Of a stretch of 64,000 nucleotides of DNA, positions 24,233 through 40,551 are shown one piece after another. The DNA comes from Gigantopelta aegis (lineage: Eukaryota; Mollusca; Gastropoda; Neomphalida; Peltospiridae), in contig NC_054706.1 in the NCBI RefSeq assembly GCF_016097555.1, positions 54,210,009-54,274,008 on the forward strand, written 5' to 3'. Below the pieces are notes generated by a model that made no database searches, was not told the DNA's origin, and was given only the letters and a program-made list of their open reading frames with translations. Made by a program: the position numbers and the translations under genes. Each line of letters begins with the position of its first letter. The first letter of the stretch is position 1.

Positions 24233-24462
24233 GTCCGATTAATGAATACATGAATTAATCAATCAATCAGTCAATCAATGTACTAAATAATCAATGAATT
24301 AAAGAAGCAATGAATGAACGATGAATGAATGGATGAATGAATGAATGAATGAATTAATTAACAACACCTAGGCTAACATTGACAATAAAAATGCTTGTAT
24401 TTAGGCCTAAAATCCGAGTACTTCATGGAACATACATAGAAAAAAAAGAAGAAGAAAAAAGC

Positions 24463-24504
<42 letters not shown>

Positions 24505-24799
24505 TAAAACAATGTAGGATTATTTATCTTTTATTATTTTAAAATGTTATTATTATTAACTTTTTTTTAATGCATTCACCCCTCTACGGGTCCAAATAAA
24601 ATGTTACTCTTTTGACTTACACATTATTATTTTTTTCTAAATCGAAAGAAAAGAAGGGGAGGGGGGAGGGGGAAGGGAGAAAAGAAAAACATTAAAAACA
24701 AATAGTGGGTCGGCCCTTTCTTTTAGACTCTCGGGGAAAACACTTTTTTTTCTCTCTTTTTTTTTTTGAAGCAAATATAATTAATGTTCTATTTTACAG
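23582..24799. other. AT-rich region upstream of caspase A
   Basis: AT-rich with ATGA/ATCA tetranucleotide runs at about 24179-24360 and (AAT)n at about 24462-24501. The end, with a T/C-rich tract and TTCTATTTTACAG at 24787-24799, reads as a splice acceptor for the first caspase A coding exon, implying a 5-prime UTR exon further upstream that I could not locate. Confidence 0.6.
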
Positions 24800-24802
24800 T
24801 GA

Positions 24803-29298
<4,496 letters not shown>

Positions 29299-29459
29299 AT
29301 TTTGCAATTTCGTTATATTCTTCCATTCTGGGCTAAAGAAAAAAACTTTTTTTTATTTTTATTTTTACTTTTGTTATTTTTTTCTTTTTTTCTTTCTTCT
29401 TCTTTCTTCTTCTTATGATTGTATAATAATATATACATGAAATTACATTACGCAATGTA

Positions 29460-29465
29460 AATAAA
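29460..29465 (+). promoter_or_regulatory. Possible polyadenylation signal of caspase A
   Basis: AATAAA 162 bp after the caspase A stop. It is the first canonical hexamer seen downstream on this strand; use is not proven. Confidence 0.45.
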
Positions 29466-29819
29466 TGTTTTAAAATGAAACATTATTTAATCACGTCTTC
29501 AAGATATTTAAGAAGTCCACAGTTCGACCTACTTTTACATAGCCATGTCAATTTTTTTTTTAATTTTGCCAATATGGTCATCTTATACCATATTGCATTT
29601 AGTTAACACTGCTCTAATTTCGCTACCCTATTTGGTTAAATGTTTTATCTTGATACCTCCTCCCATCCATTAAAAACAAACATAAGTATCAGTCTTCAAA
29701 AGCAGCTATAAATGACGTCATCAGAACAAAATGATTATCGAATTACTCTACTTTCAGATTATGAAATAGATACGTAAAAGGAACCGAGAACGTTAATAGT
29801 ATACATGTCGCAATCTGTT

Positions 29820-30500
29820 CAACGTATCAAGTGCCAGACGCGTCAGGGCTGTAAATAACGTTTAGCCCTAAAAGATGTTAAAATTGGCTTAAAACCTGAT
29901 TTTTCAGGATGTATAAGACAGTAACCTAGCTTTAGGATTTTCAGGTGGTATGCAGACTTTTTCGGCGATGGAAGTACATAGAGCATACACACATTTACAT
30001 CATATATTTTAATAAAAAGAAAATATTTGTAATCTCAGGTGGTACGCAGAAGCGTACCTGCGTATAATATATGGAAGCTAGATCCCTGTATAAGAAATAG
30101 AATACGTGTCCGTTAGATACCATTTATCTTACAACTCGTTTAAAAACGTTTCTTACACACACGTTGGTGAGAATATCATTCGTTATTTTTAATAACATAT
30201 TTGTTTACACATGTACGTGTGTTACAGTTTCAAGACATACGACTGGCTGCTCCTAGGTGATGACCAAGTCACCTATGTCATACATCCAATGATAAAACAG
30301 CACGATCGAAATCGATTACACTGTGACGTATAGTTAACCTGACCGTCATTTGTCTGTAACGCATTTCAAAACAACTCGTTGTAAGATAAATAATATCTAA
30401 CGGTCACTCGTGTATTATTATTTATATCCAACTCGCTTTTGCTCGTTAGATACATTTTTAAACAGCTCGTTGTAAGATAAATGGTTTTTAACGGAAACTC
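29820..30500. repeat. Dispersed repeat, copy 1
   Basis: Shares ordered blocks with 37325-37795: GGCTGTAAATAACGTTT, CTTACACACACGTTGGTGAG, TACGACTGGCTGCTCCTAGG, and CGTTAGATACCATTTATCTT. Blocks of the CAACTCGTTGTAAGATAAAT type recur in both senses, so it contains inverted subrepeats. Possibly a non-autonomous DNA element. Confidence 0.7.
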
Positions 30501-30518
30501 ATTTATTATTTACACCCA

Positions 30519-30800
30519 GGGGCGGGACGTAGCTCAGTGGTAAAGCGTACGCCTCGATGCGCGGTCGCCCTAGGATCGATCCCCGTTGGTGGGCCCGTTG
30601 GGCTATTTCTCATTCCAACCAGTGCACCACGACTGGTATATCTAAGGATGTGGTATGTGATATCCTATCTGTGGGATGGTGCATATAAAAGATCCCTTGC
30701 TATTAATAAAATATGTGGCGGGTTTCCTCTCTATGACTATATGTCAAAAATTCCAAATGTTTGACATCTAATAGCCGATGATAATAAATCAATGTGCTCA
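30519..30800 (+). mobile_element. SINE family 1, type A
   Basis: Forward, head GGGGCGGGACGTAGCTCAGT, B box GGATCGATCCCC near 30572, tail to AATAAATCAATGTGCTCAGC. Confidence 0.92.
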
Positions 30801-30804
30801 GCTT

Positions 30805-30900
30805 CGCCCTTATGTCACAGTGACAAATGACGTCACGTAATTGTTTGACGCTTGGAAACGAAGTTTGACTAGTTAAGAGTCCGGCTCGCCCACGGACAAG
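30805..30900 (-). mobile_element. SINE family 3 tail fragment
   Basis: TCACAGTGACAAATGACGTC then AATTGTTTGACGCTTGGAAA, the same body as at 31990, 33476 and 33656. The head is absent. Confidence 0.6.
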
Positions 30901-30904
30901 TATG

Positions 30905-31440
30905 GAGTGGTACGTAAGACAACGCTCGAGTACGGTAAACTACGGTAGCATGTACGCTATACTACGCTAGAATACGCTAGACTACACTAAAGAAGGTCCA
31001 ACTACGTTATATTTAGTAACTACCCACTGAGTCTAAAATCCTGCACGCGTCGTGGAACGGCCATTGTGCGCTTGTTTTTCAAACAGAGCAGGATATCTCA
31101 TATTTTTCTGTTAAATTTGTCTACATTTGTGGCTGAAACATGATATTGGTTTGGTGCGGATCAGAGTACGGTTGAGTACGTTAAGAGGTACGTTATACTA
31201 CGTTATACTTCGCCACAGTACGTTAGCCTCACGGATGCAAATTCAGCCTCTAACGTACCGCTCTTTTGAACATGTCCAAAAATTAAATCGGAAATCACGG
31301 CTCACCCAAATTAATACCAAGTTAGCATCAAGGACAAATACGGTACGGTACGGATACCGGTACGTTCAACTACATTCAACTAAGTTCAACTACTTTCAAC
31401 TACGTTAGCCTCCACTACGTTCAACTACGTCCACTAACGG
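30905..31440. repeat. Degenerate TACG-rich interspersed array
   Basis: Many copies of short words such as TACGTT, TACGGTA, ACTACGCTA and TTCAACTACGTTCAACTA, with no fixed period. Likely an eroded short tandem repeat, split around 31020-31130 by ordinary sequence. The distribution is visibly non-random. Confidence 0.7.
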
Positions 31441-31506
31441 CTATGTGACCACGGCTTTACAATCACTCTCAGTCAGAGATAACTATACCGTGTGTGTGCG
31501 TGTGTG

Positions 31507-31657
31507 CACTGGCGTATGAAGCGGGAGGAAGGGCAAGGGGGTGCATGTGCCCCTCATTTTACGATTCAGTAGCAGCAGCGATGGTTTATATATATTATGT
31601 GTCTGTGTGTGTGCGTGCGAGTGTGTCCCCCACTTTTTGGCACCTTCCTACGCCACT
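31507..31657. mobile_element. Short MITE with CAGTGGCGTAGGAAG ends
   Basis: Left end CACTGGCGTATGAAG and right end complement CAGTGGCGTAGGAAG, giving a 15-bp imperfect terminal inverted repeat. Adjacent to the GA array at 31664-31731. Confidence 0.7.
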
Positions 31658-31660
31658 GGT

Positions 31661-31663
<3 letters not shown>

Positions 31664-31731
<68 letters not shown>
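31664..31731. repeat. (GA)n microsatellite
   Basis: About 68 bp of GA dinucleotides. Confidence 0.97.
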
Positions 31732-31738
<7 letters not shown>

Positions 31739-31758
31739 GGTGGGTGTCTCCTTGTTAG

Positions 31759-31791
31759 AAATACATGTTTCTAACTTAGAAACATGTATTT
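31759..31791. repeat. 16-bp perfect palindrome with 1-base spacer
   Basis: AAATACATGTTTCTAA and its exact complement in TTAGAAACATGTATTT, separated by one C. Confidence 0.9.
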
Positions 31792-31989
31792 ACACTACTG
31801 GTTATGTTTGCCTTACACCACAATACATGTACGTCATGATGACGCCGATTGGCTTCCACAAAGTCAACAACGATCCAACATGCAAAAGAGAAAAGTGTTT
31901 TAATTTGTTTAAGTATGTGAGTGCGTGTGTTTGTTAGTGTATATGTATGTATTTGTTTTTCAATACATCGGAACATGTTTTGGGGTAAT

Positions 31990-32165
31990 CGAATCAATTA
32001 TTATGTCAAATAGCGTCACGGTATTGTTTGATGCGTGGACACGAAGTTTGGCTTCCACGGCATACACAACTATATCAGCAAAAAAACAAAAACAAAACAA
32101 CAACCCACCTGAGTTCCTACAACATATCGCGCCTCAGGTGAGCGCTCTGTCACTATGTAGGACCA
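31990..32165 (-). mobile_element. SINE family 3 copy
   Basis: Reverse orientation: body ATTGTTTGATGCGTGGACAC, GGCTTCCACGGC, an A-rich spacer, then the head complement ATATCGCGCCTCAGGTGAGC. Body and head agree with the tandem copies at 32695-33775. Confidence 0.75.
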
Positions 32166-32268
32166 ATACTGGGTATTGGTACTGTCGTAGAGTTCTATAA
32201 TATTACTTCATATCTTGGCACCAAGATTGAACCATGGTAATTAAATTGTTTTAACTTAGCAATTATAG

Positions 32269-32512
32269 ACGGACCCATTGGGCTATTTCTCGTTCCAGCC
32301 AGTGCTCCTCAACAAAGGCCGTGGTATGTACTGTCCTGTCTGTGGGATGGTGCATATAAAAGATCCCTTGCTGCTAATCGAAAAGAGTAGCCCATGAAGT
32401 GGCGACAGCGGGTTTCCTCTCAATATTTGTGTGGTCCTTAACCATATGTCTGACGCCATATAACCGTAAATAAAATGTGTTAAGTGCGTCGTTAAATAAA
32501 ACATTTCTTTTT
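32269..32512 (+). mobile_element. SINE family 1, type B, head-truncated
   Basis: Forward from GGACCCATTGGGCTATTTCT to GTTAAATAAAACATTTCTTT. A small internal deletion follows CCAGTGCTCCTCAAC. Confidence 0.9.
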
Positions 32513-32694
32513 CTGATTTGCTCCAGCATACGTTTATAAGTATGTTTTAGGGTATGTGTCGTATGAGTTTTTTCATTACAGCGAAAAATACTTTTGGCTA
32601 TACGAAACATTGCTTTAATATTAACAAATTACTAATCATACCAAACAGTAGAGGTTGAAAATCAAATATTGCAGTTATGTATAAAACCATGTTC

Positions 32695-33775
32695 GTGTAA
32701 TTTGTTTCGCTCACAAATTTGGCTTTCATGGCTAAAACAACGATGTAAAAAAATTAAAAATAATTGGGATGGGGGAAAAAAACACGTGACCTCGAGTTCT
32801 ATTCCTAAGCTGCAACACATCGAATGAATGAATGAATGAATGAATAAATGAATGTTTAACGACACCCCAGCACGAAAAATACATCGGCTATTGGGTGTCA
32901 AACTGTGGTAATGGAAAAACAATGTGATGATCAATATCAATATAAAAATGCAATAGTCAAATAAAACACAGTGTAAAGAACTGTGCAAAAATACAAATAT
33001 CACAAATAGATAATTTCTGGATGGAATCGAAATGATTCCATCACATTTCTTTGTCCAAATAAATCTTTTCGAGTTGCTGACAAATGCTTACACTCCACCA
33101 AAATGTGTTGCACCGTCAGAAGACAGAAGACTATTTCATCCTTCCTGCACTGTCTATAGGAGGACTGCTACTCTCCCAAGTCTTGATAGCATGAAGCTGG
33201 TTCGCAACCGCACCGTCCCAATCATGTTGCCACGTCGAAAAGATAAATTGGTGAATACTATTTTTAAAATCAGTATAAGACACACCAACCCTAGCATGAG
33301 GCAAATTCAAAGTAGACTTTGCAGCTGAATCAGCCAACAAACATTTTCGTATCACCATTCCAATTAAGGGATGGTCCTGCTTCATATTGCGTAAAGCTTG
33401 GAGACATGAAAGTGAGTCGGTAAAGCAACACATCGCATCTCGGGTGAGCGCTCTACCCACAAGTTGAATAGTGCTATTATGTAACAATGACAGATGAAAT
33501 GACGTCACTAAATTGTTTGATGCTTGGGCAAGAAGCTTGGCTTCCACGGCGTAAACAATGATCTAAGAAAAGAAATATGGTTGTATTGGGAAGTAAAGGG
33601 AGAGAAAAACCCTTGAGCTCATACCTTACAGTGCATCGCGCCTCAGGTGCCTCAGTTATGTCACCATTATGTTACAATGACAAATGACGTCACACAATTG
33701 TTTTTATGCTAGGAAACGAAATCTGCCTTCCACAGCGTAAACAACGATCTAAGAAAATAAATATATATATGGACA
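32695..33775 (-). mobile_element. Tandem SINE family 3 copies, first split by a LINE
   Basis: Three successive reverse-orientation copies. Copy 1 is 32695-32822 plus 33436-33475, interrupted by the LINE fragment. Copy 2 is about 33476-33655, and copy 3 about 33656-33775 lacks its head. Each has AATGACGTCAC, AATTGTTTGATGCTTGG-like, GGCGTAAACAACGATCTAAG-like blocks; the first two also have a CATCGCGCCTCAGG-like head. Confidence 0.75.
32823..33424 (-). mobile_element. 5-prime-truncated LINE fragment with target-site duplication
   Basis: Flanked by GCAACACATCG at 32812-32822 and 33425-33435, an 11-bp target-site duplication. On the - strand it opens with an RNase H-like stretch (FTDSLSCLQALRN, then PLIGMVIRKCL), continues WDGAVANQLHAIKTW, changes frame, and reads HILVECKHLSATRKDLF, typical of LINE C-termini. 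The 3-prime UTR (GTTTGACACCCAATAGCC, GGGGTGTCGTTAAA) ends in an ATTC run. A related 3-prime piece is at about 47960-48025. Confidence 0.88.
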
Positions 33776-34529
33776 CGTGTGTGGTGTGCAATCGTGCAGA
33801 TGGTGTTCTTTAAATTGCTGAGGCGTCGTAAAACAGACAGGTTTCGTTTCGATTAGTCTCTTGTTCTTAACATGTTGCTGCTTACATACCCCAACACTCA
33901 CCTGGTGATATTTGTTTTTCTTTTCAATGCCTTTCTAATAGGGACACGTACACTAGATGATGATGAGATTAAGAAAATAAAGTAAATAGCATTATGCATC
34001 TTAAGTTCCAGCGCTGAACATGGACACAAATTAATGCCATTGTATTGCATTTAGAAACCGGTTGATATGTTCAGTGTTGTGAAGGCCAGACGGCCAGTTT
34101 AAAAAGAGAATCTAGCGCATGATTATTGTGTCATTTATATCGTTAATTATTTACTGCTAAAATTAGTTCTCCATTGTCCATTGTATTATAGTTGATCATT
34201 GTATTCCACCTTGTACGGGTACTGGAGTCCTGTGAACGGACTCGAGTCTTGCTAGACTCGACCCGTGCCCGAGTACTCGTGGACACCCCCTACTTTCTAA
34301 CCTCGCCAGAAAGCAAGCACCCGAATTTGGTAAAACTCGCTAACTTTAACTTTTTAGATGTATACCTATTATATACTTACAGCTGTTTTTAACCATCATC
34401 TTACTCATTATTTTTCAGTTTGCCAGGAAGGCAAGTGATCGCTCACCCCCCCCCCCCCCCCACCCCCAACACTCGTATGGAAAGTTTTAGAAGAATAGCA
34501 AATTAATTCTCTTGCAATAAAAATGTTAA
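33776..34529. other. Intergenic, nothing recognised
   Basis: A poly-C run near 34446-34462. No gene or named element. Confidence 0.55.
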
Positions 34530-34785
34530 TTTCATTTCATTTCCACTTATTTCCGTGCTTATATCTAATTAAGCACGCTGTCCTGGGCACACACCTCAGC
34601 TATTTGGGCTCTGTCCACGACAGTGAGTTACTTGTTAGTGAGCGAGAAGAGGGTGTGGTGGTCTTACACCCACCCATCGAGTCATTGAAACTCGCTCTGG
34701 GTGGAAGCCGCTACCGGGCTGCGAACCCTGTACATACCAGCCTCATGTCAGATGACCTAACCACGACACCACTGCTCAAGACTGT
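34530..34785 (-). mobile_element. SINE family 2, near full length
   Basis: Reverse orientation: tail complement ATTTCATTTCATTTCCACTT, body ACAGTGAGTTACTTGTTAGT, head complement TGCGAACCCTGTACATACCA. Confidence 0.88.
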
Positions 34786-36288
34786 TGATATGTTAATAAT
34801 GTGATTACTCGCCTAGCACCAATACACAGGAGTTACCTTTAGCTTGCACTGATTTTGCTCATGGCGAATTCTTAAATAAGTTTTATAAGCGTAGGCCAGT
34901 GTTTCCAAATAATGAACTATAAATTAGGCACAATTAATAATTATTTCATAAGTGAAGTGAAATTTTATGTACACTAACGTGAGCAATATAAACAGCAAGG
35001 CAAGAAGACAACAGAACATACAACATGTTTTAGAGGTCAGCCACAGTTATTCTGAGAACTTGTATGAATTTGCTTTATACAGTCTGCAGCATAAATTTCT
35101 CTGTGGTCCACTAGGTTAAAATGTGTAATTTATCATACATGTTTTCAAATTTATATTATTATATATATGGCTGATGCTTCAGATATTACCCCCTGCCCCT
35201 CTAATTATAACTAACTCATAATTAGCCCATAATTTTTAATGTCTATCTGCTAAAAGACTTGCAAAGAGGATGCTTTGTTGTCTAGCAGAGCCTAAGAGAC
35301 CTTTGTGAACTAGGCCCCGGGGACAGCAGCCAAGGGTGGACCTGCCTGAACCTTCCCATCCCATTTCATCAATATTTTTTACATGTAACTTTGGGGACAT
35401 GCACTATGACCAGCCTTTTGGTTCAATATTTACAAACTACAGAAGTTGGAAAATACCTGTCTTCTGCTGCTTTGCAACTAAGAATACTACTGATGCTAAA
35501 CATTTAGCTTTAAAACTCACATGAGTAAATTAATTCAAAATAAAATAAAATATAGCATTTGCTGTCATGTACAAAAGATTGTGATACATTACTAAAAAAA
35601 TAAAAAAGAAAGAAAACTAATCAAGTATATTTTTATTAGCTTAAGACATTTTAAGCAAACTCGTAACAAACACAGGAGCAAGAAAGAAAAAAACCTTACC
35701 TTTGTATTTATATGTATAAGTAAACAAATGTGGAAAAAGATAAAAACAATATAACATTACAAATGAGAAATGAGCAGCATTAAGTACAACAAATATGCAC
35801 AAAAACAATGGAATTTGTAATATGATTACAAAGTCAAATTAATCATGTACATGAGCATCTGGATATAAAAATTTCCCATCAATACAATATTCATATTCAT
35901 GTACTTTGCATTTTGAATATGTACAGTAGAATCAAATAATTACTTAGTAAGTTTTAAAAATAAAATAAAATAATATCATTAATATAAAATATATTACATG
36001 TATATAAAATTCATAATTCAATGAACTTGTTTAAAAAAAAACTATCAAAACATAACTAACTGTTTGGACTGTATTTTTTAAGTACAATAAAGTAAAAACA
36101 TTCTGAATTTGTAAAATCAAAAGTAATCACAGTTATGACAATATCATAGTACATGTACATCCATATGTCTTGTTGTGCAAGTAAAGATCTCAACATAGTT
36201 ATAATGACTAATCAAAAATAATAAATCAACATGTAATTATTAAGACTATAATTGAAAAATCATCTCTGAGCACATAACATGGTGCCAC
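34786..36288. other. AT-rich intergenic with one MITE fragment
   Basis: About 35248-35320 is part of the GGGGCCTAATTCAC element that is complete at 56016-56134 (shared AAAAGACTTGCAAAGAGGAT). The rest is AT-rich with no recognisable gene; in particular no caspase B 3-prime exons. Confidence 0.55.
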
Positions 36289-36699
36289 CAGGGGATGCTA
36301 GTCAAATATTTATGAAAATCCACTCGCGTTCCATGGGGGGATCAGCTTGATTTTGATTTCATTTATCTACAATATAATTATTGTTTACTTAAAAAAAAAA
36401 AATTTACTAGCCACGACTTGAAAATATTCACTAGCCCCTACTTTACTTTAAGTTAATACAATTTTATTAAGTAAAAATCATATATATATATATCAAAGAG
36501 AGATATATTGCTTAAAAATACTAACATTTGGTGGGTTGGTGAGTTAGGATATTCATATTTATAAAATATACTTAACTGCAACATCTGACAAAAATTTTTT
36601 TCTAACTAGCCATCGGGCATGGCAATAGTAGTTATTTACTAGCCAGACATTGAAAATCACTAGTCATGGAAGTGGGGCTACCATAATCTAGCAGCCCTG
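36289..36699. mobile_element. MITE with CAGGGCTTCTAG-like ends, copy 1
   Basis: Divergent copy, in opposite orientation, of the element at 47448-47798. Shared blocks include GGGGCTACCATAATCTAGC, CATGGCAATAGTAGTTATTT and CTTTACTTTAAGTTAATACA. Confidence 0.75.
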
Positions 36700-37324
36700 T
36701 GGTGCTGAAATGTTCTGGGGAGGACACTAACCAGCTCCCTTGTCACTCAATCCACATAAAAATGACGTAAACTTTTAATTATTCACCATCGGGTCATTTT
36801 CCGCATCGTGATCAATGGCCGCCTATAATTTAATTTTCACCTGCTATTTTTATTCTTACTGACAATACTAGTTATGAGTGTCCAAGGCCTCCTGCTTTTA
36901 TGGAAACAAATGTTTGTAAAGTCAGATTTTTAATATGTAAAAATTATTATCAAGACGTGCGATTATCCTTATTATCTCAAATGAAAAGACCATAATTCAC
37001 TATAAAACTGTAGATGGAACAGCACGTACAAATTCGGTTTTACATATTTACATATGTACGAAGAACCAAGTCTTTGTGCAACAGAGGTCAAAATATATTT
37101 AATGCAGAAGAAGATATTTAAGTACTTTTAGTTTACAAATCTAGTTTTAGCATACATGTATTTTCACAATCGGAGAACATTTGTTTAGAAAACGGAAAAC
37201 ATCTGCATTCTTTTATCTGCTCCAGGATTCCTAATTACAAAAAATAAAACTTAAAATTTCCATATACTGTAGGCTGATGTAACACAATGGAAATAGTGCA
37301 ATGAGAATGTATTAAAATGAATGC
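36700..37324. other. Intergenic, nothing recognised
   Basis: AT-rich, no gene or named element. Confidence 0.55.
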
Positions 37325-37795
37325 TGTGCAGTAATATTCTTTCTTACACACTCGTTGGTGAGAACATCATTCGTTATTTATGATAACACATACACTGTAC
37401 TTGTTTACACATGTACGTGTATTAACAATTTCAAGACATACGATTGGCTGCTGCTAGGTGATGACCAGGTCACCAATGCCATATATCCAATGAAAAACAA
37501 CACAATGAAAATCGACAACCTTGTGACATATAGTTAGCCCGACAATCATGTGTCTGTGATGTGTAAGTTAGTTACAAGTGCACCGGCTGTAAATAACTTT
37601 TACTCAAAAAAGATGTTAAAACATACTTTAAACGTGGTTTTTGAGGATATGTAAGAAATATAATAATACATTTATGTCCGTTAGATACCATTTATCTTAC
37701 AACTCGTATAAAAATGTATCAAACTCGCTTTCGTTTGTTAGATACCTTTTAAAACAACCTGTATCTAACGGACATAAATGTATTATTCTCTATTT
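37325..37795. repeat. Dispersed repeat, copy 2
   Basis: Second copy of the 29820-30500 family. The right part contains inverted blocks (CCGTTAGATACCATTTATCT at about 37678 against GTATCTAACGGACATAAATG at about 37762). Confidence 0.7.
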
Positions 37796-38302
37796 ATCAC
37801 ATGTGAATTATAATGCAGTTTCTATATAGCCTGCATTTTGTTAGTCATTCATAAATATTTAATAGAGAATACTGAAACAATAAGCTCCAAATTAAAAAAC
37901 AAAATAAACCAATTTTTAAAACTGTTATATAAAATAAACTAAAATGAATGAACTTGAACACAAGTAAAAGTGTAGATAAAGAAAATTATGAATTAAAAAT
38001 ATCCAATTACATTGAGCACTGCACCAAGAAGATAACAAAACATTAATTAATAACAAGTAAATAATAATAATAATAATAATAGACGACAATATGAATACGA
38101 TGATTATTTCACTAAAATACTGACAAATGACACAAATATTTTTTGTTGCCTGAAAAAGAATTGGCTCTCTGGAGTTGATACCAGTCTAGATGTTTGTACT
38201 CCATGCAATAAAAGTATTAAAACACACTAACACCATTTTCCTGGCAACACATTTTTATATAAATACATGTATTTGACATAAAGCATTTCTGTGTGGTGGG
38301 AT
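37796..38302. other. AT-rich intergenic, nothing recognised
   Basis: Contains a short AAT run near 38062. No gene. Confidence 0.55.
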
Positions 38303-40510
38303 ATTTTAAAAAAACCAAAAATTCCCATAAAAAAACCCCCCAAAAAAAATTTTAATTCCCAAATTTTTTAAAAAAACCAAAAATTCCCATAAGGGGCCCC
38401 CAAAAAAAATTTTAATTCCCAAATTTTTTTAAAAAAACCAAAAATTCCCATAAAAAAACCCCCCAAAAAAAATTTTAATTCCCAAATTTTTTTTAAAAAA
38501 ACCAAAAAGGTTCCCCTTTTTTAAAACCTAAAAACCGTTTTTCCCCAAATTTTTAATTTAAAAAATTTTTAAAAAATTTTTTGGTCCAATTAAAAAACAA
38601 GTTAACTTTCCAAATTTTCCCTTTAAAAAAAAACCCATAAAAAAAATTAAAAAAAAAAAAAATTTTTTTTGGTTAATTTTTAAAAAATTTTTCCCCCTTT
38701 TTTTTTTAAAAATTTTTTAAAAAAATTTCGTCCAATTCCTAACAAAAATTTTTTTTTTTAAATTTACAAAAAAGTCCCCCGGTTTTTTAAAAAAACCCCA
38801 ACCTTTTAAAACCCAAATTTTTTTTTAAAATGTTAAAATTAATTTTAAAAAATGTTTTCCCAATTTAAAAATTTAATTTTTATTTTTTTTTTAAAAAAAA
38901 AAATTTTTAAAAAAATTTTTCCCAAAATTTAAAAACCTTATTTCCCTTTTTAAAAAAAAAAAAAATTTAAATTTAAAAAAAAAAACCCCAAAACCCAAAA
39001 AAAAAAAGGGAAAAAGGTTAAAAAAAAAGAAAAAAGGGTTTTCCCCCAAAAAAATTTTACCCCAAAATGGAATTTTTTAAATTAAAAAAAAAACCAAAAA
39101 ATTTTTTTAAAACCCATTTTTTCCCATGGAAAAAAATTTTGGAAAATTTTTTTTTTTTTTTTTTTAAAAAAATTTTATTATTCCCAAGGGTTTTTAATCA
39201 AAAAAAAATTTCTAAATTTAAAAACCTTTAAAAACCCCTTTTAATTTTTAAAAAAAAAATTAAAAAAAATTTATTAAAAAATTTTTTTCCCCAAAAACCC
39301 CGGGGTTTTTAAATTTTTGGAAAATTTAACCAAAAACCCAAAATTAAATTAAAAATTTTAAAAAATTTAAAAAATTAAAATTAAAAAAAAAAAAACAAAA
39401 AAATTAAAAAAAAAAAAACCCAACCAAAAAAATTTTTGGCCCGGGTTTTTTAAAATTTTTTAAAAAAAATTTAATTTGGGTTTTTTTTTAAAAAAACCAA
39501 ACCCCATTCCCTGGGTTTTTGGTTTAAAATTTTAAAAACATTACAAAAAAAATTTTAAAAACCTTTTTAAAAAATTAAATTTCCCGGGAATTTTGGAAAA
39601 ATGGGTTTTTTTAAAAATTTGGGGGTTTTAATTTAAAAACCGGGAAAAAAAGGGGGGAACAAATTTAAAAAGGGTTTTTCCCAACCTTTGGCCCCCTTTA
39701 AAAACCGTTAAAAAAGGGCCTTTAAATTTAAAACCCAAAAAAAAAAAATTGGGAAAAAAAAAATTTAAAAAATTTTTTTTTTTTTTTAAAATTTTAAATT
39801 TTAAAATTTTTAAAGGGGTTTTTTTCTTTTAATAACAAATTTTTAATTCATTAAAAAAAAAACCCCTTTTTGGATTTCCAAAGGGGAAACCCCCAAAAAA
39901 ATAAAAAAGGCCCCAAAAAAATTTTAAAAAAAAAAAATTTTTTTTTTTTAAAATTTTAAAAAAAAATTAAAATGTTTAAAAAAAAGGGAAAATTGTTTTT
40001 TAAAAAAAACAAATTTTTTTTTTTTTAAAAAAAAAAAATTTAAAAAAAAAAAATTAAAACCCTTTTAAAATTTAAAAAAATTTTCCAAAAACCCCAAAAA
40101 AATTAATGAACAAAAAAAAAAGGGGGAAAAAAAAGGGGTTTCCCCCCCAAAATTGGCCCCCGGGCCCTTCCCAAAAATTTTCCCCAAAACCGGGGGGGGC
40201 CCCCCCCCCCAAAAAAATTTTTCAAAACCATTTTTTCCAAAAAAAAATTAAATTTTAAAATTTTGGGTTTTTTTTTTTAAAAATTTTTTAAAAAATTTTC
40301 AATGGTTAAAAAAAAATTTTTTTAAAAATTAGCCCCGGCCCCCAAAACCCTTTTTTTTTTAAAAAACCCCACCCCCCCTTTTTTTTAAAAATTTTAAAAA
40401 TAAATTTTTGGAAACAAATTTTAAAGGGGTGGTTTTCCCAAACCGGGCCCCCAAAAAAAAATGAAAATTAAAAAGAAATAAATAAAATTTAAAAATTTTA
40501 AAAAAAGGGG

Positions 40511-40551
<41 letters not shown>

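Noticed and set aside
24800-24802. Upstream extension of caspase A into a longer prodomain through the acceptor at 24799
   Set aside because: The codon at 24800-24802 in the caspase frame is TGA, so coding must start at or after 24803 in this exon.
35336-35524. Possible missing caspase B 3-prime exon
   Set aside because: Neither strand shows ACRG, the small-subunit SWR region or the KKQMPC motif.
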